Shown: piece by piece, positions 1 to 6,407 of the stretch | How positions within the stretch are numbered: the stretch's first letter is position 1 | Layout of the letters: each line of letters begins with the position of its first letter | Origin: an archaeon | Lineage (GTDB): Archaea; Nanobdellota; Nanobdellia; SCGC-AAA011-G17; GW2011-AR20 | DNA: 36,750 nucleotides | NCBI GenBank assembly: GCA_002687185.1 | Contig: NYZO01000082.1 | Location: 1-36,750, forward strand | Direction: 5' to 3' | Notes under the pieces: model-generated | Seen by the model: the letters and a program-made list of their open reading frames with translations, nothing else | Told to the model about the DNA's origin: nothing | Database searches by the model: none | Translations under genes and position numbers: made by a program

Positions 1-5
1 AAAAA

Positions 6-1025
6 TTAAATATTTTTCCAACTAGGCGGTAAATTCTTTTCAATTTCGATATGACCAAACTCTTTACTAGATTTAACCCCAATAGTTTTGGCCCACTCAG
101 CCATTTTTTTTACCCCTTCTTCTAAAGACGTATCAGCCGTGTAATTAAATACTTCCTTTACTTTAGCATGATCGCAATAAGCGTGATCAACTTCGTTTCG
201 AGCCGGTAAATGGTCAATTTCTCCGTCACCCCCCATAGCTAGGCTAACTACTTTAGCAAGCCTGTTAACACTTTCTGGTTTATCGGCACCGATATTAAAC
301 ACCTGGTTAAGTGCCTTAGGTTCTTTTATTGATTTGGCGATAATCGGGGCGACGTCGCCGATGTAAGAAAAAGCTCTGGTTTGCTCACCGTCTCCAAAAA
401 CTGATAACTTCTTTCCGGCCATAATCTGATTCATAAAAATACCAATTACGTTTCGGTACTTGTCTCCAATGTTTTGTTTTTCACCGTACACATTATGCGG
501 TCGGAAAATAATATAAGGTAACCCAAACATTTTTAGACTACTAGCCAACTCTTGTTCGACTGCATATTTAGCTATGCCATAAGAATCTTCTGGCTGAGGT
601 GTTAAATCTTCTTTCATAGGTAACTGATTTTCTCCATACACCGCAATCGACGAAGTAAACACAAAACACTTTATATTGTGATTAACCGAGGCATTAATTA
701 AATTAACACTGCCAATCAAATTATTTTCATAATTAAACTTTTTTATAAAATGGCTTAAGCCTTCGGCCGCGTAAGCAGCTAAATGAAAAACATAATCAAA
801 ATCGTGTTCAGCAAATAGCTTATTAACTAAGTCCACGTCATTTATACTTCCCTCGACAAACGTAGCTTCGGGATTAACGTTTTCAGTAAACCCGCCGCTT
901 AAATCGTCCAAGGCTACCACCTCGTAACCTAGATCAAGCAGACTATCTACTACATGAGATCCGATAAAGCCTGCGCCCCCAGTAACTAAAACTTTGACTA
1001 AAACTTTGTTGTTTTCTTTACTCAT
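6..1025 (-). CDS. NAD-dependent nucleotide-sugar epimerase/dehydratase (extended SDR)
   Basis: This is a 339-residue extended short-chain dehydrogenase of the UDP-glucose 4-epimerase type. The NAD-binding glycine motif GGAGFIGSH lies near residue 16, and the catalytic pair is in SYGIAK (YxxxK) with SSIAVYG before it. The family interconverts or dehydrates nucleotide-activated sugars in the cytoplasm. The short leader before the Rossmann strand (MSKENNKVLVK) is slightly longer than usual. The start codon overlaps the stop of the upstream GtrA gene by one base, so the two are probably translationally coupled. The exact substrate cannot be read from sequence; GalE-like C4 epimerisation is the default guess. 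The gene ends 6 bases from the window edge and is complete. Confidence 0.9.
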   Translation of the reverse strand: MSKENNKVLVKVLVTGGAGFIGSHVVDSLLDLGYEVVALDDLSGGFTENVNPEATFVEGSINDVDLVNKLFAEHDFDYVFHLAAYAAEGLSHFIKKFNYENNLIGSVNLINASVNHNIKCFVFTSSIAVYGENQLPMKEDLTPQPEDSYGIAKYAVEQELASSLKMFGLPYIIFRPHNVYGEKQNIGDKYRNVIGIFMNQIMAGKKLSVFGDGEQTRAFSYIGDVAPIIAKSIKEPKALNQVFNIGADKPESVNRLAKVVSLAMGGDGEIDHLPARNEVDHAYCDHAKVKEVFNYTADTSLEEGVKKMAEWAKTIGVKSSKEFGHIEIEKNLPPSWKNI

Positions 1026-1453
1026 TATTCATTATTAACTACTGGCTCTAAATTTTTATTATGACTACTAAAAGTCCAGTACTTGTGGCCAAAAAATGAC
1101 CCGAGAGTAGTAAATATTAAAACAATTGCTTGTCCAACTAACGGATGTAAATTAAATATCTCTACAAATAATATTAACCCGCCCAACGCGACAGCGTAGT
1201 TAATAGAATAGACTACGATCAAACGCCTAACTTCCCTTAAACTTTTGCCCGGCGTCTTAAAGGTAAAAAACTTATTCCAAAAATAACTATTTACCATACC
1301 CGTTAAATGCCCGGCCACTGAGGCAATAACATAATGGATATTAAAAAACAGCAATCCTGCGAAAATGCTGTAGCCAACCAAAGTATTTAAGCCGCCAACA
1401 AAAACAAATTTGGCCATATGCGAATTATTAAATTTTCGCCACAGCCATTTCAT
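1025..1453 (-). CDS. GtrA family membrane protein
   Basis: A 142-residue protein with four predicted hydrophobic segments and the GtrA hallmarks: FVFVGGLNTLVGYSIF near the N-terminus and NSYFWNKFFTFK in the middle. GtrA proteins are small membrane proteins thought to help flip undecaprenyl-phosphate-linked sugars, and they usually work with a DPM1/GtrB-type GT2. Two such GT2 genes are in this window (7999-8955 and 19827-20756). It lies between a cupin gene and an epimerase and overlaps the latter by one base. The family call is firm; the sugar carried is unknown. Confidence 0.88.
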   Translation of the reverse strand: MKWLWRKFNNSHMAKFVFVGGLNTLVGYSIFAGLLFFNIHYVIASVAGHLTGMVNSYFWNKFFTFKTPGKSLREVRRLIVVYSINYAVALGGLILFVEIFNLHPLVGQAIVLIFTTLGSFFGHKYWTFSSHNKNLEPVVNNE

Positions 1454-1461
1454 CGAACAAA

Positions 1462-1848
1462 CTAAATTAGTTCCACCCGAACCGTATCTTCCTCGTAGTT
1501 TTCTTGGTCACGCGACTCGGTAGCAAAAGCTAAGAAAACAGTATCTTCTAAAAACTTAACGCCATGGATAATCATGGCTGGAGTGAACACCATATCCCCT
1601 ACCCCTAATACTTCTTTTTCAATCTCTGTGCCTTCTGGTGCGTCAACTGGTTTTTCGTGCCATTCAGCCTTGCCGGATAAAATGTAGCAGAAATGAGTAT
1701 CTTTTTTATGATAATGATTAGAGCGAATACTGCCAGCCTTGGAAGTAATATACAAAACACTTTTTATATCTACGCCTTCTGGTAAAAGATTTGCAATAAT
1801 GCCTCTTTCATCAGTGAATTCGGCATTTTTCTTTCGCGTTACTTGCAT
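1462..1848 (-). CDS. Cupin protein, WxcM/RmlC-like sugar isomerase or epimerase
   Basis: A 128-residue single-domain cupin. It begins with a DERG motif (AEFTDERG), has a metal- or substrate-binding NHYHKKDTH stretch and a later PAMIIHG turn, the layout of WxcM-like and RmlC-like sugar cupins. Those enzymes isomerise or epimerise dTDP-keto sugars, but many close relatives are uncharacterised. It is followed within 10 bases by GtrA, so the two probably share a transcript with the epimerase. The region upstream carries a TATGAT-like -10 (1890-1895), but no convincing -35 is visible. Confidence 0.75.
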   Translation of the reverse strand: MQVTRKKNAEFTDERGIIANLLPEGVDIKSVLYITSKAGSIRSNHYHKKDTHFCYILSGKAEWHEKPVDAPEGTEIEKEVLGVGDMVFTPAMIIHGVKFLEDTVFLAFATESRDQENYEEDTVRVELI

Positions 1849-1920
1849 AAAAATTGAATATTTAAAAAAATAAATGACCCAAATACTGTATCATAATAGG
1901 TCGTAGAGCACAATAGAAAC

Positions 1921-1966
1921 GAAAAACGGCAACGACTCGGTGATTTAACACCGGTTCGTTGCCGTT
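1921..1966 (-). terminator. Rho-independent terminator of the 1979-2506 gene
   Basis: An 11-bp perfect stem (1925-1935 with 1956-1966) is extended by an inner 5-bp stem (1938-1942 with 1949-1953) closing on a 6-base loop. On the minus strand it is followed by a run of T (complement of 1922-1926). No T run follows on the plus strand, so it points to the minus-strand gene ending at 1979. Confidence 0.85.
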
Positions 1967-1978
1967 CATGATTGCCTT

Positions 1979-2506
1979 TTAGACAAACCTTCTATTTGAA
2001 AAAACAAGACGTGCTCTATCCCCGCACGAAGTAACTAAGCGTTCTGGAAAACCATCGGGATCAGAAAATTCACCAGGGGCGGTAGGACGGCCCTGTATCT
2101 TGGCCTCGTGCAAAAGGCTGATATATGGTCCGCGGGCAGACTCTTTAGAGATATATACAACGTCAAAAAACCTGAAAGCGATAATCGCCGCGCCCAACAA
2201 CTTTCCATTTGCCCTGGCCAGGGCTGATTCTCGCGTATCTTGAAGTAAATGAGTTGTGCCCGGAATATCGAGCTGTCCATGAAAGGTATCATCAGGATCG
2301 TCAGGCCTTTCACCTAGCCAGACCTCACTGTTCTCATTGATAGCCACGATTTCTGTGGTCACGTTGATTTTGCAACCAAGATGAGCTTGGTGAACTTTTA
2401 TCGGGAGTTGAAGGCCGGCGTCAAGACACTTACTCATCTTTTCCATAATTTGAACCGCCGCACTTACCTCTTCTCTAGACCAGTCAGTACGCCTTGAAAT
2501 AATCAT
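1979..2506 (-). CDS. Hypothetical protein with degenerate Nudix-like domain
   Basis: A 175-residue protein without a confident family match. Residues 81-105 (IPGTT...LLG) follow the spacing of a Nudix box, but the metal-binding REUxEE core is replaced by ARANGKLLG. It may therefore be a catalytically dead or altered Nudix fold. The ATG is preceded by a good ribosome binding site (GGAAGG about 8 bases upstream). The gene stands alone between a promoter plus leader hairpin (2559-2614) and its own terminator (1921-1966). A sampled stretch (2041-2100) is 53% GC, against about 30% in a sample of the next gene (3001-3060), which suggests separate ancestry. Function unknown. Confidence 0.7.
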   Translation of the reverse strand: MIISRRTDWSREEVSAAVQIMEKMSKCLDAGLQLPIKVHQAHLGCKINVTTEIVAINENSEVWLGERPDDPDDTFHGQLDIPGTTHLLQDTRESALARANGKLLGAAIIAFRFFDVVYISKESARGPYISLLHEAKIQGRPTAPGEFSDPDGFPERLVTSCGDRARLVFSNRRFV

Positions 2507-2558
2507 CGTTTTCCTTCCAGATTTGAAAGTGATGTGGTTAATGTAGTCAAAGAGCCGA

Positions 2559-2578
2559 CACCAATAACGTAATTGGTG
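2559..2578 (-). promoter_or_regulatory. 5'-leader hairpin or operator-like palindrome
   Basis: A 7-bp perfect inverted repeat (CACCAAT at 2559-2565, ATTGGTG at 2572-2578) has a 6-base loop. From the -10 box beside it, transcription should start near 2579, so the hairpin would form the very 5' end of the mRNA. It could stabilise the mRNA or bind a regulator as DNA. Confidence 0.5.
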
Positions 2579-2585
2579 ATTTTAG

Positions 2586-2614
2586 ACTTTATTATATTAA
2601 AGCTTTTTTGTCAA
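2586..2614 (-). promoter_or_regulatory. Sigma70-type promoter for the 1979-2506 gene
   Basis: On the minus strand there is a perfect -35 TTGACA (2609-2614), a 17-base spacer and TAAAGT (2586-2591) as the -10. A TATAAT (2591-2596) also overlaps but would leave a spacer of only 12. The promoter directly follows the terminator of the upstream EamA gene, which separates the two units. Confidence 0.6.
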
Positions 2615-2616
2615 AC

Positions 2617-2642
2617 AAAAAACCCGCTTTCTCTTAGGCGGG
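2617..2642 (-). terminator. Rho-independent terminator of the EamA transporter gene
   Basis: CCCGC (2623-2627) pairs with GCGGG (2638-2642) around a 10-base loop. On the minus strand the stem is followed by six T (complement of 2617-2622). It lies downstream of the minus-strand gene ending at 2676. Confidence 0.75.
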
Positions 2643-2675
2643 ATCTGGATGGGCGGTGTTTAGTTGGCGGGGAGG

Positions 2676-3536
2676 TTAGGGCTTGGAGTTGATCGGTAGC
2701 TCGGCAATAATTAAGGCTAGAAAAATAAGTCCCCCACCCAACCATAGCCTAGAGGTTAAAACCTCACCTAATATTAAATATGCACTCGCAGCCGCAAAAA
2801 CTGGTTCGAGGCTATAAATTAAACCAAGGGTAACTTCTGATATATATCGCTGAAATCTATTTTGAACTAAAAATGCTATTACGGTAACAAATATAGAAAC
2901 AAAGATTAGAGCCCGCCATAAAATATATCCTTCTGGAAACTCAAGATTATTTGTCAGCAAAGCTACTGCCCCAGTTAGTACAAGCGTGAATATAAATTGA
3001 ACAAAAGTAATTTGGACGACGTCGAATTTTTTTACAAATTTCCCTACCAGAACTATATAAATTGCAAAAAATACCGACCATAAAAATACAAGTATATCTC
3101 CAATAGCAATAGAAAAATCAGGGCGTAGACTTATTGTACCTAGCCCTGCCACTGCTACAGCTATCGCAAAAAGATGGTGCTTTAGAGGTGTCTCCTTATT
3201 TATTATTCTTAAAAGAATTGGAACAACTATAATATAAAGTCCACCTATAAATCCTGCTTTTGAAGCTGTGGTTGTTTGTAGGCCAACAGCCAATAAAGTG
3301 ATAGCAATCGCAAATGGAATTCCAATTATTAGCCCGTACTTAAGAGCATCCTTTCGGATACTGATAATTCTTTTAGGAAAAAGAACAAATAATATAACAG
3401 CGGCTATAAGAAACCTAAAGAAAATAAAGTTATACGGATCCGTAACGGTTACTCCTTCACGAATAAATACATAAGCCGCACCAAAAAAAACAGTGGTGAT
3501 AAGAAATAATATTTTTGCAATCGAAGATTTTTCCAT
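2676..3536 (-). CDS. EamA/DMT-family transporter
   Basis: A 286-residue integral membrane protein with about ten hydrophobic segments in two EamA repeats. The first repeat starts with FLITTVFFGAAYVFIREGV, and the second has the LEPVFAAASAYLILGE signature typical of the drug/metabolite transporter superfamily. Members export or import small metabolites such as amino acids or sugars; the substrate cannot be assigned. It starts 2 bases after the Nudix gene stop (3539-4006), so the two are cotranscribed, and a terminator (2617-2642) ends the unit. Confidence 0.9.
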   Translation of the reverse strand: MEKSSIAKILFLITTVFFGAAYVFIREGVTVTDPYNFIFFRFLIAAVILFVLFPKRIISIRKDALKYGLIIGIPFAIAITLLAVGLQTTTASKAGFIGGLYIIVVPILLRIINKETPLKHHLFAIAVAVAGLGTISLRPDFSIAIGDILVFLWSVFFAIYIVLVGKFVKKFDVVQITFVQFIFTLVLTGAVALLTNNLEFPEGYILWRALIFVSIFVTVIAFLVQNRFQRYISEVTLGLIYSLEPVFAAASAYLILGEVLTSRLWLGGGLIFLALIIAELPINSKP

Positions 3537-3538
3537 AT

Positions 3539-4006
3539 CTATTTTTTCCGCAACACTCCCCTAACCTTCTTCCAAGTCAACTTATGATCCGGAATAATAT
3601 CTTTCGGCATCGCCTTAAAAAACTTACCGTCTTTAGGCTGGCCAGTTAATTGACACACAAAAAGAAAAGACACAGTATGACCGCGTCCGATTCCTTTATA
3701 ATTTATCGGCAGCAAAAACTTATGCGATTTTAACTTCGTTCCAAGCTCAATCCGGGCTACCTGCTTTAGTCTGTGCTCAAACGAATCACCAAACCGTAAT
3801 AATCCTCCTGGAAAATGCCACCCCTTCCAAATACCGTCTTCTCGCCAGGTAAGCAAGATTTCATTTTGTTTATTTACAATTACCATCTCGCAAGCCGCAA
3901 AAGGGACAACTTCTACCAAGCTATCAAAAACTTCCTGCTGCAGTTCAGGTTTTTTAATTTTTTTTACTAATTTTTGAAACTGTTTGATTTCTGCGCCAGA
4001 CAACAT
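3539..4006 (-). CDS. Nudix hydrolase, GDP-mannose mannosyl hydrolase-like
   Basis: A 155-residue Nudix-fold protein. The Nudix region runs from PGG at residues 66-68 to about 92 and ends RIELGTKL, so it lacks the canonical EExG. GDP-mannose mannosyl hydrolases (Gmm) show a comparable change in this box and often sit in GDP-sugar clusters. The WHFPGG entry and a later YKGIGRGHTVSFLF strand also fit that group. It would hydrolyse a nucleotide sugar, plausibly GDP-mannose, and so tune the pool feeding the GDP-mannose dehydratase at 15723-16769. It lies between an SDR and an EamA gene with gaps of 11 and 2 bases. Confidence 0.75.
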   Translation of the reverse strand: MLSGAEIKQFQKLVKKIKKPELQQEVFDSLVEVVPFAACEMVIVNKQNEILLTWREDGIWKGWHFPGGLLRFGDSFEHRLKQVARIELGTKLKSHKFLLPINYKGIGRGHTVSFLFVCQLTGQPKDGKFFKAMPKDIIPDHKLTWKKVRGVLRKK

Positions 4007-4017
4007 AAAACAAATGC

Positions 4018-4746
4018 TTAACTTTTTAACTTACTACTAATTTTAGAATAAATCCTGTCCGGAATCCACAAAGTTAAACGGAAAATACAGGTAAACAAAA
4101 ACGGAAAATAATATTTATCGCGATTACCAAAAATTGCTTTTTTTAATAACTTGGCGGCTTTGGCAGCAGAAAGTACAAAAAAGAATTTTTTACCACCGTC
4201 TTTAGTCGTAAACTCGGGAATCACTGGCGTAGCTACTGGGCCAAAAAAGACCGTAGAAAATTTTATGTTATCTGGCCGGTATCGCAATCTTAAACTTCTA
4301 AAAGCCATAGATAACGCAGCCTTACTGGCCGGCAACCCGACACTTTTAATATCTGGTCGTTTCGCCGACGTCGAAGACACGGCAATAAATTTTCCTGACT
4401 TGCGTTCCAAAAACTTTGGTAATAACTTACTAACCCAAATCAGCGCGCCGTCGTAGTTGGTCGCAAAACCCTGAGCTGATTTTTCGTAATCAAAACTACC
4501 CTCTAAGTCTTTAGGCAAAATAGCGCTACCTAGGACAACTACGTCTGGCAAAAACTTAGCTTCTTCCATTTCGGCCATAACCTTACTAACTTGGGCATGA
4601 TCCGTAATATCGCAAACCGAATAACGATACTTTACCGATTTCATTTCCCTACGCGCAACCCCCCACACCTCATGACCTTCGTCAGAGAGAAGCTTGGCCA
4701 ACCCTAAACCAATTCCCGAAGATGTACCAGTAATAAATATTTTCAT
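4018..4746 (-). CDS. SDR-family protein lacking the catalytic tyrosine
   Basis: A 242-residue classical short-chain dehydrogenase. The cofactor loop TGTSSGIG is at residues 7-13 and the catalytic-serine motif SSTS is at 124-127. In the YxASK active-site motif the tyrosine is replaced: the sequence reads LPASK with Leu138 where Tyr is expected and Lys142 retained. The NNAG motif is also lost (VVLGSAIL). It therefore probably binds a dinucleotide but may not be a normal oxidoreductase; a non-catalytic or altered role is inferred. The last 40 residues are basic and hydrophobic (FPFLFTCIFRLTLW), which may dock it to the membrane. Confidence 0.8.
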   Translation of the reverse strand: MKIFITGTSSGIGLGLAKLLSDEGHEVWGVARREMKSVKYRYSVCDITDHAQVSKVMAEMEEAKFLPDVVVLGSAILPKDLEGSFDYEKSAQGFATNYDGALIWVSKLLPKFLERKSGKFIAVSSTSAKRPDIKSVGLPASKAALSMAFRSLRLRYRPDNIKFSTVFFGPVATPVIPEFTTKDGGKKFFFVLSAAKAAKLLKKAIFGNRDKYYFPFLFTCIFRLTLWIPDRIYSKISSKLKS

Positions 4747-4761
4747 AAATACCTTAATGCC

Positions 4762-5010
4762 TTAGTCTTTATAAGCTACCACATGAAAAATCTGAGAAAA
4801 AGGCCCAAGATGATCCAAAATAAACTTCGGAAAATAAGGGAATAAATCTACGCCTGCTTCGTCTTTAATTTTAGCCAGAGTCTGGCGACCACTATTATAA
4901 ATTTTTACCTTAGAAAAGCCTAAGGCTTTTAACGTTCCAGCATAACAGAAGTTGCGAGTGAACGAAGGCGGTATAATTGTGCAGAGCACACCGACATAGT
5001 GAACGAGCAA
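4762..5010 (-). pseudogene. C-terminal remnant of a class I methyltransferase
   Basis: The 82-codon frame has two parts. The last about 60 residues (from LKALGFSKVKIY to the end, FSQIFHVVAYKD) look like the final strands of a SAM-dependent methyltransferase. The first about 22 residues come from the inserted element 4938-5051 and are not protein-like. The missing N-terminal part is at 5733-6407, across the HAD cassette. If the split gene is rejoined at the shared GTTATG with one base removed from the T7A6 run beside the junction, it reads FFKKSYAGTLKALGF, a plausible helix-strand passage, and gives a protein of about 275 residues. This fragment alone is probably non-functional. Confidence 0.7.
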
Positions 5011-5051
5011 TTTGGGTGAGGGGCGGGCTGAGCCCCGAACCTGTTATGCTG
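4938..5051 (-). repeat. 114-bp inverted-repeat element, attC-like
   Basis: Perfect 11-bp inverted termini (CAGCATAACAG at 4938-4948, CTGTTATGCTG at 5041-5051) bound a GC-rich interior. The termini contain GCATAAC and GTTATGC, close to the RYYYAAC and GTTRRRY boxes of integron attC sites. Just inside is a second short pairing (GTTCG with CGCAAC) with one unpaired base. The length is within the attC range. The middle also holds a GGGGC/GCCCC stem and two direct copies of AGTGAACGA. Against an attC: the R and L pairings are almost contiguous and one base in each box departs from consensus. A MITE or a genome-wide palindromic repeat is the alternative. Confidence 0.4.
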
Positions 5052-5104
5052 TGTTAAGTGACCCGAGCGGAACGTAGTGGAGCGAGAGCGCAGCGTGGCT
5101 TGAG

Positions 5105-5124
5105 TTTCAATGAGAACCCCTTTT
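5105..5124 (+). repeat. 20-bp imperfect inverted repeat, copy flanking the HAD 3' end
   Basis: This 20-base segment is the reverse complement of 5745-5764 with a single mismatch (A5116 against C5753). Together the copies bracket the HAD gene, and this one overlaps its stop codon. They could be ends of a smaller element or a transcript-level stem enclosing the gene. Confidence 0.75.
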
Positions 5125-5717
5125 CATTTTAGGAGAGGCTTCACATACTCATGAAATGGCTCAAACTCCGTATATAGGTAAGCGTCTATACCTGCTTCTT
5201 TGGCTCCTTCTACGTGTGAAGCCGTATCATCAGTATACAAGATTTTATCCTTGTTTACATTCAGTTTTTGGAAAATAAATTCATAAAATTCTGCCTGAGG
5301 TTTTTTGCTGCCCACTTCAGCGGAAGAAAAAATGCCGTCGAACAACTTTTTAAAACCCATTTTTTCTCTCATATATTGAGTTCTGTATTTTTCTTGATTG
5401 GTTGCCAGATAACACGAGACGGCATTTTTTTGTAACTCACGAATAAGCTCAACAATTTTTTGGTCTACCTTGTTTTCGTATTCAAACCACTGCAGCAAAA
5501 AACCGTCTACATCTCCACCCCATTTCCATTTGGGCAGCCACGGAGCGATTACTTCTTTTAGGTCAGCTTTGCCTGTGAGGCACTCTTGAAAAATACCGTG
5601 ATAGAACGGTAGCATTTCTTCTTTTGCAATACCTTTGGTTTTTTGATAGTGAGTGCCGAACAGCTCGGAGCGAACGATTACGCCGTCTGCATCAAATAGT
5701 ACAACTTGCTTGTCCAT
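5124..5717 (-). CDS. HAD-superfamily phosphatase (cassette gene)
   Basis: A 197-residue haloacid dehalogenase-like hydrolase of subfamily IA. Motif I is FDADG with nucleophile Asp9 and acid-base Asp11. Motif II is LATN (Thr106), motif III is Lys138/Lys139 in GSKKPQ, and motif IV is YTDD (Asp163, Asp164). All catalytic positions are present, so a working small-molecule or sugar-phosphate phosphatase is expected. The four-helix cap lies between residues 15 and 85. There is no clear Shine-Dalgarno sequence before the ATG. The gene is bracketed by a 20-bp inverted repeat and lies inside the insert that splits a methyltransferase, so it was probably acquired independently of the glycan operon. Confidence 0.88.
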   Translation of the reverse strand: MDKQVVLFDADGVIVRSELFGTHYQKTKGIAKEEMLPFYHGIFQECLTGKADLKEVIAPWLPKWKWGGDVDGFLLQWFEYENKVDQKIVELIRELQKNAVSCYLATNQEKYRTQYMREKMGFKKLFDGIFSSAEVGSKKPQAEFYEFIFQKLNVNKDKILYTDDTASHVEGAKEAGIDAYLYTEFEPFHEYVKPLLK

Positions 5718-5732
5718 AAGAATTTTATAAAT

Positions 5733-6407
5733 TTATTTTACGAGAAAAGGGGCTCTCATTGAAATTTCACATAACTCTTTTTTAAAAAAACTAGGACTCA
5801 TACCCTCACCATGAAAAATATGATACTCGGCTAATTTTTCTGTATCGCTGACTTTGAAAAAATTCTTTCTTAAAAATAATTTTCTAAATAAAGTAATTAC
5901 AAAGAATAAATACTTATAAACAAATTTATTTAATTCCATACCGACAAACAATACTCCCCCTGGCCTAACTAGCTCGGCTATTTTTTTTAAAATTAACTGA
6001 TTGTCTTTGCAGTGATGTAAAAAAGAATTAGCTATTACGGCATCAAATTGTCCAGCTTCAAAGCTATATATATCTGCTTCTTTAAAATCTACGGCCGGAA
6101 ACTTTGCCCGGGCCTGCTCCAGCATTTTCGAGGAGATATCAATTCCAGTTACTCTGGCTGACTGCTTAGCTAAAAACTGCTCTAAATATCCAGTCCCACA
6201 ACCAACATCTAAAATATTTAAATTACTGCCAGTCTTAATCGGCTCAAAACGTGAAAATATTTCTGTATTAAACAAATTTTGATAATAATCTAATACCTGA
6301 GGATGATAAAGCTCTAAGCGCTTATCGTATTCGTGAGCTGTTTCGTTATAAAGAGTTTTATTTGCTTGAACTACATCTTCTGATGTATAAACTCGTTTAT
6401 TTTTCAT
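5733..6407 (-). CDS. Class I SAM-dependent methyltransferase, 3' end displaced by an insert
   Basis: A 224-codon frame with a standard SAM-binding fold: motif I LDVGCGTGYLE near residue 66, acidic motif II in ARVTGIDIS, and SFLHHC plus VRPGGVLFVG further on. It is a methyltransferase of the small-molecule or sugar type. Residues 212-224 are encoded by the insert; the native protein would have continued into the fragment at 4762-4937. The current product lacks the last two strands, so it is probably inactive or impaired. Its start overlaps the stop of the 2-hydroxyacid dehydrogenase gene (ATGA), so it belonged to the same operon. The T7A6 run next to the breakpoint shifts the frame by one base relative to the remnant. 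Confidence 0.8.
   Translation of the reverse strand: MKNKRVYTSEDVVQANKTLYNETAHEYDKRLELYHPQVLDYYQNLFNTEIFSRFEPIKTGSNLNILDVGCGTGYLEQFLAKQSARVTGIDISSKMLEQARAKFPAVDFKEADIYSFEAGQFDAVIANSFLHHCKDNQLILKKIAELVRPGGVLFVGMELNKFVYKYLFFVITLFRKLFLRKNFFKVSDTEKLAEYHIFHGEGMSPSFFKKELCEISMRAPFLVK
5745..5764 (-). repeat. 20-bp imperfect inverted repeat, copy flanking the HAD 5' end
   Basis: Partner of 5105-5124 with 19 of 20 bases complementary. It lies in the leader of the HAD gene and also encodes the last residues of the truncated methyltransferase frame. Confidence 0.75.

Larger units (their letters stand above)
4946..5774 (-). mobile_element. Gene-cassette-like insert carrying a HAD phosphatase gene
   Basis: An insert of about 829 bp separates the two parts of a methyltransferase gene. 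Read on the minus strand, the left junction is GTTATGT (5775-5769) and the right one is GTTATGC (4946-4940). That fits either G/TT recombination of a cassette or a 5-6 bp target duplication by a transposon. Inside are a 56-base leader, one same-strand gene (5124-5717), a GC-rich tail (5052-5104) and the attC-like element. No transposase or integrase gene is present. The boundaries are inferred from the shared hexamer and the breakpoints in protein similarity. Confidence 0.5.

Noticed and set aside
4151-4456. Plus-strand ORF of 101 codons inside the SDR gene.
   Set aside because: It is antisense to a conserved SDR sequence and shows no family motif.
5105-5764. ATTGAAA ends beside GGGG resemble parts of some CRISPR repeats.
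   Set aside because: Only one inverted pair exists, with a gene between them; there are no regularly spaced direct repeats or cas genes in the window.
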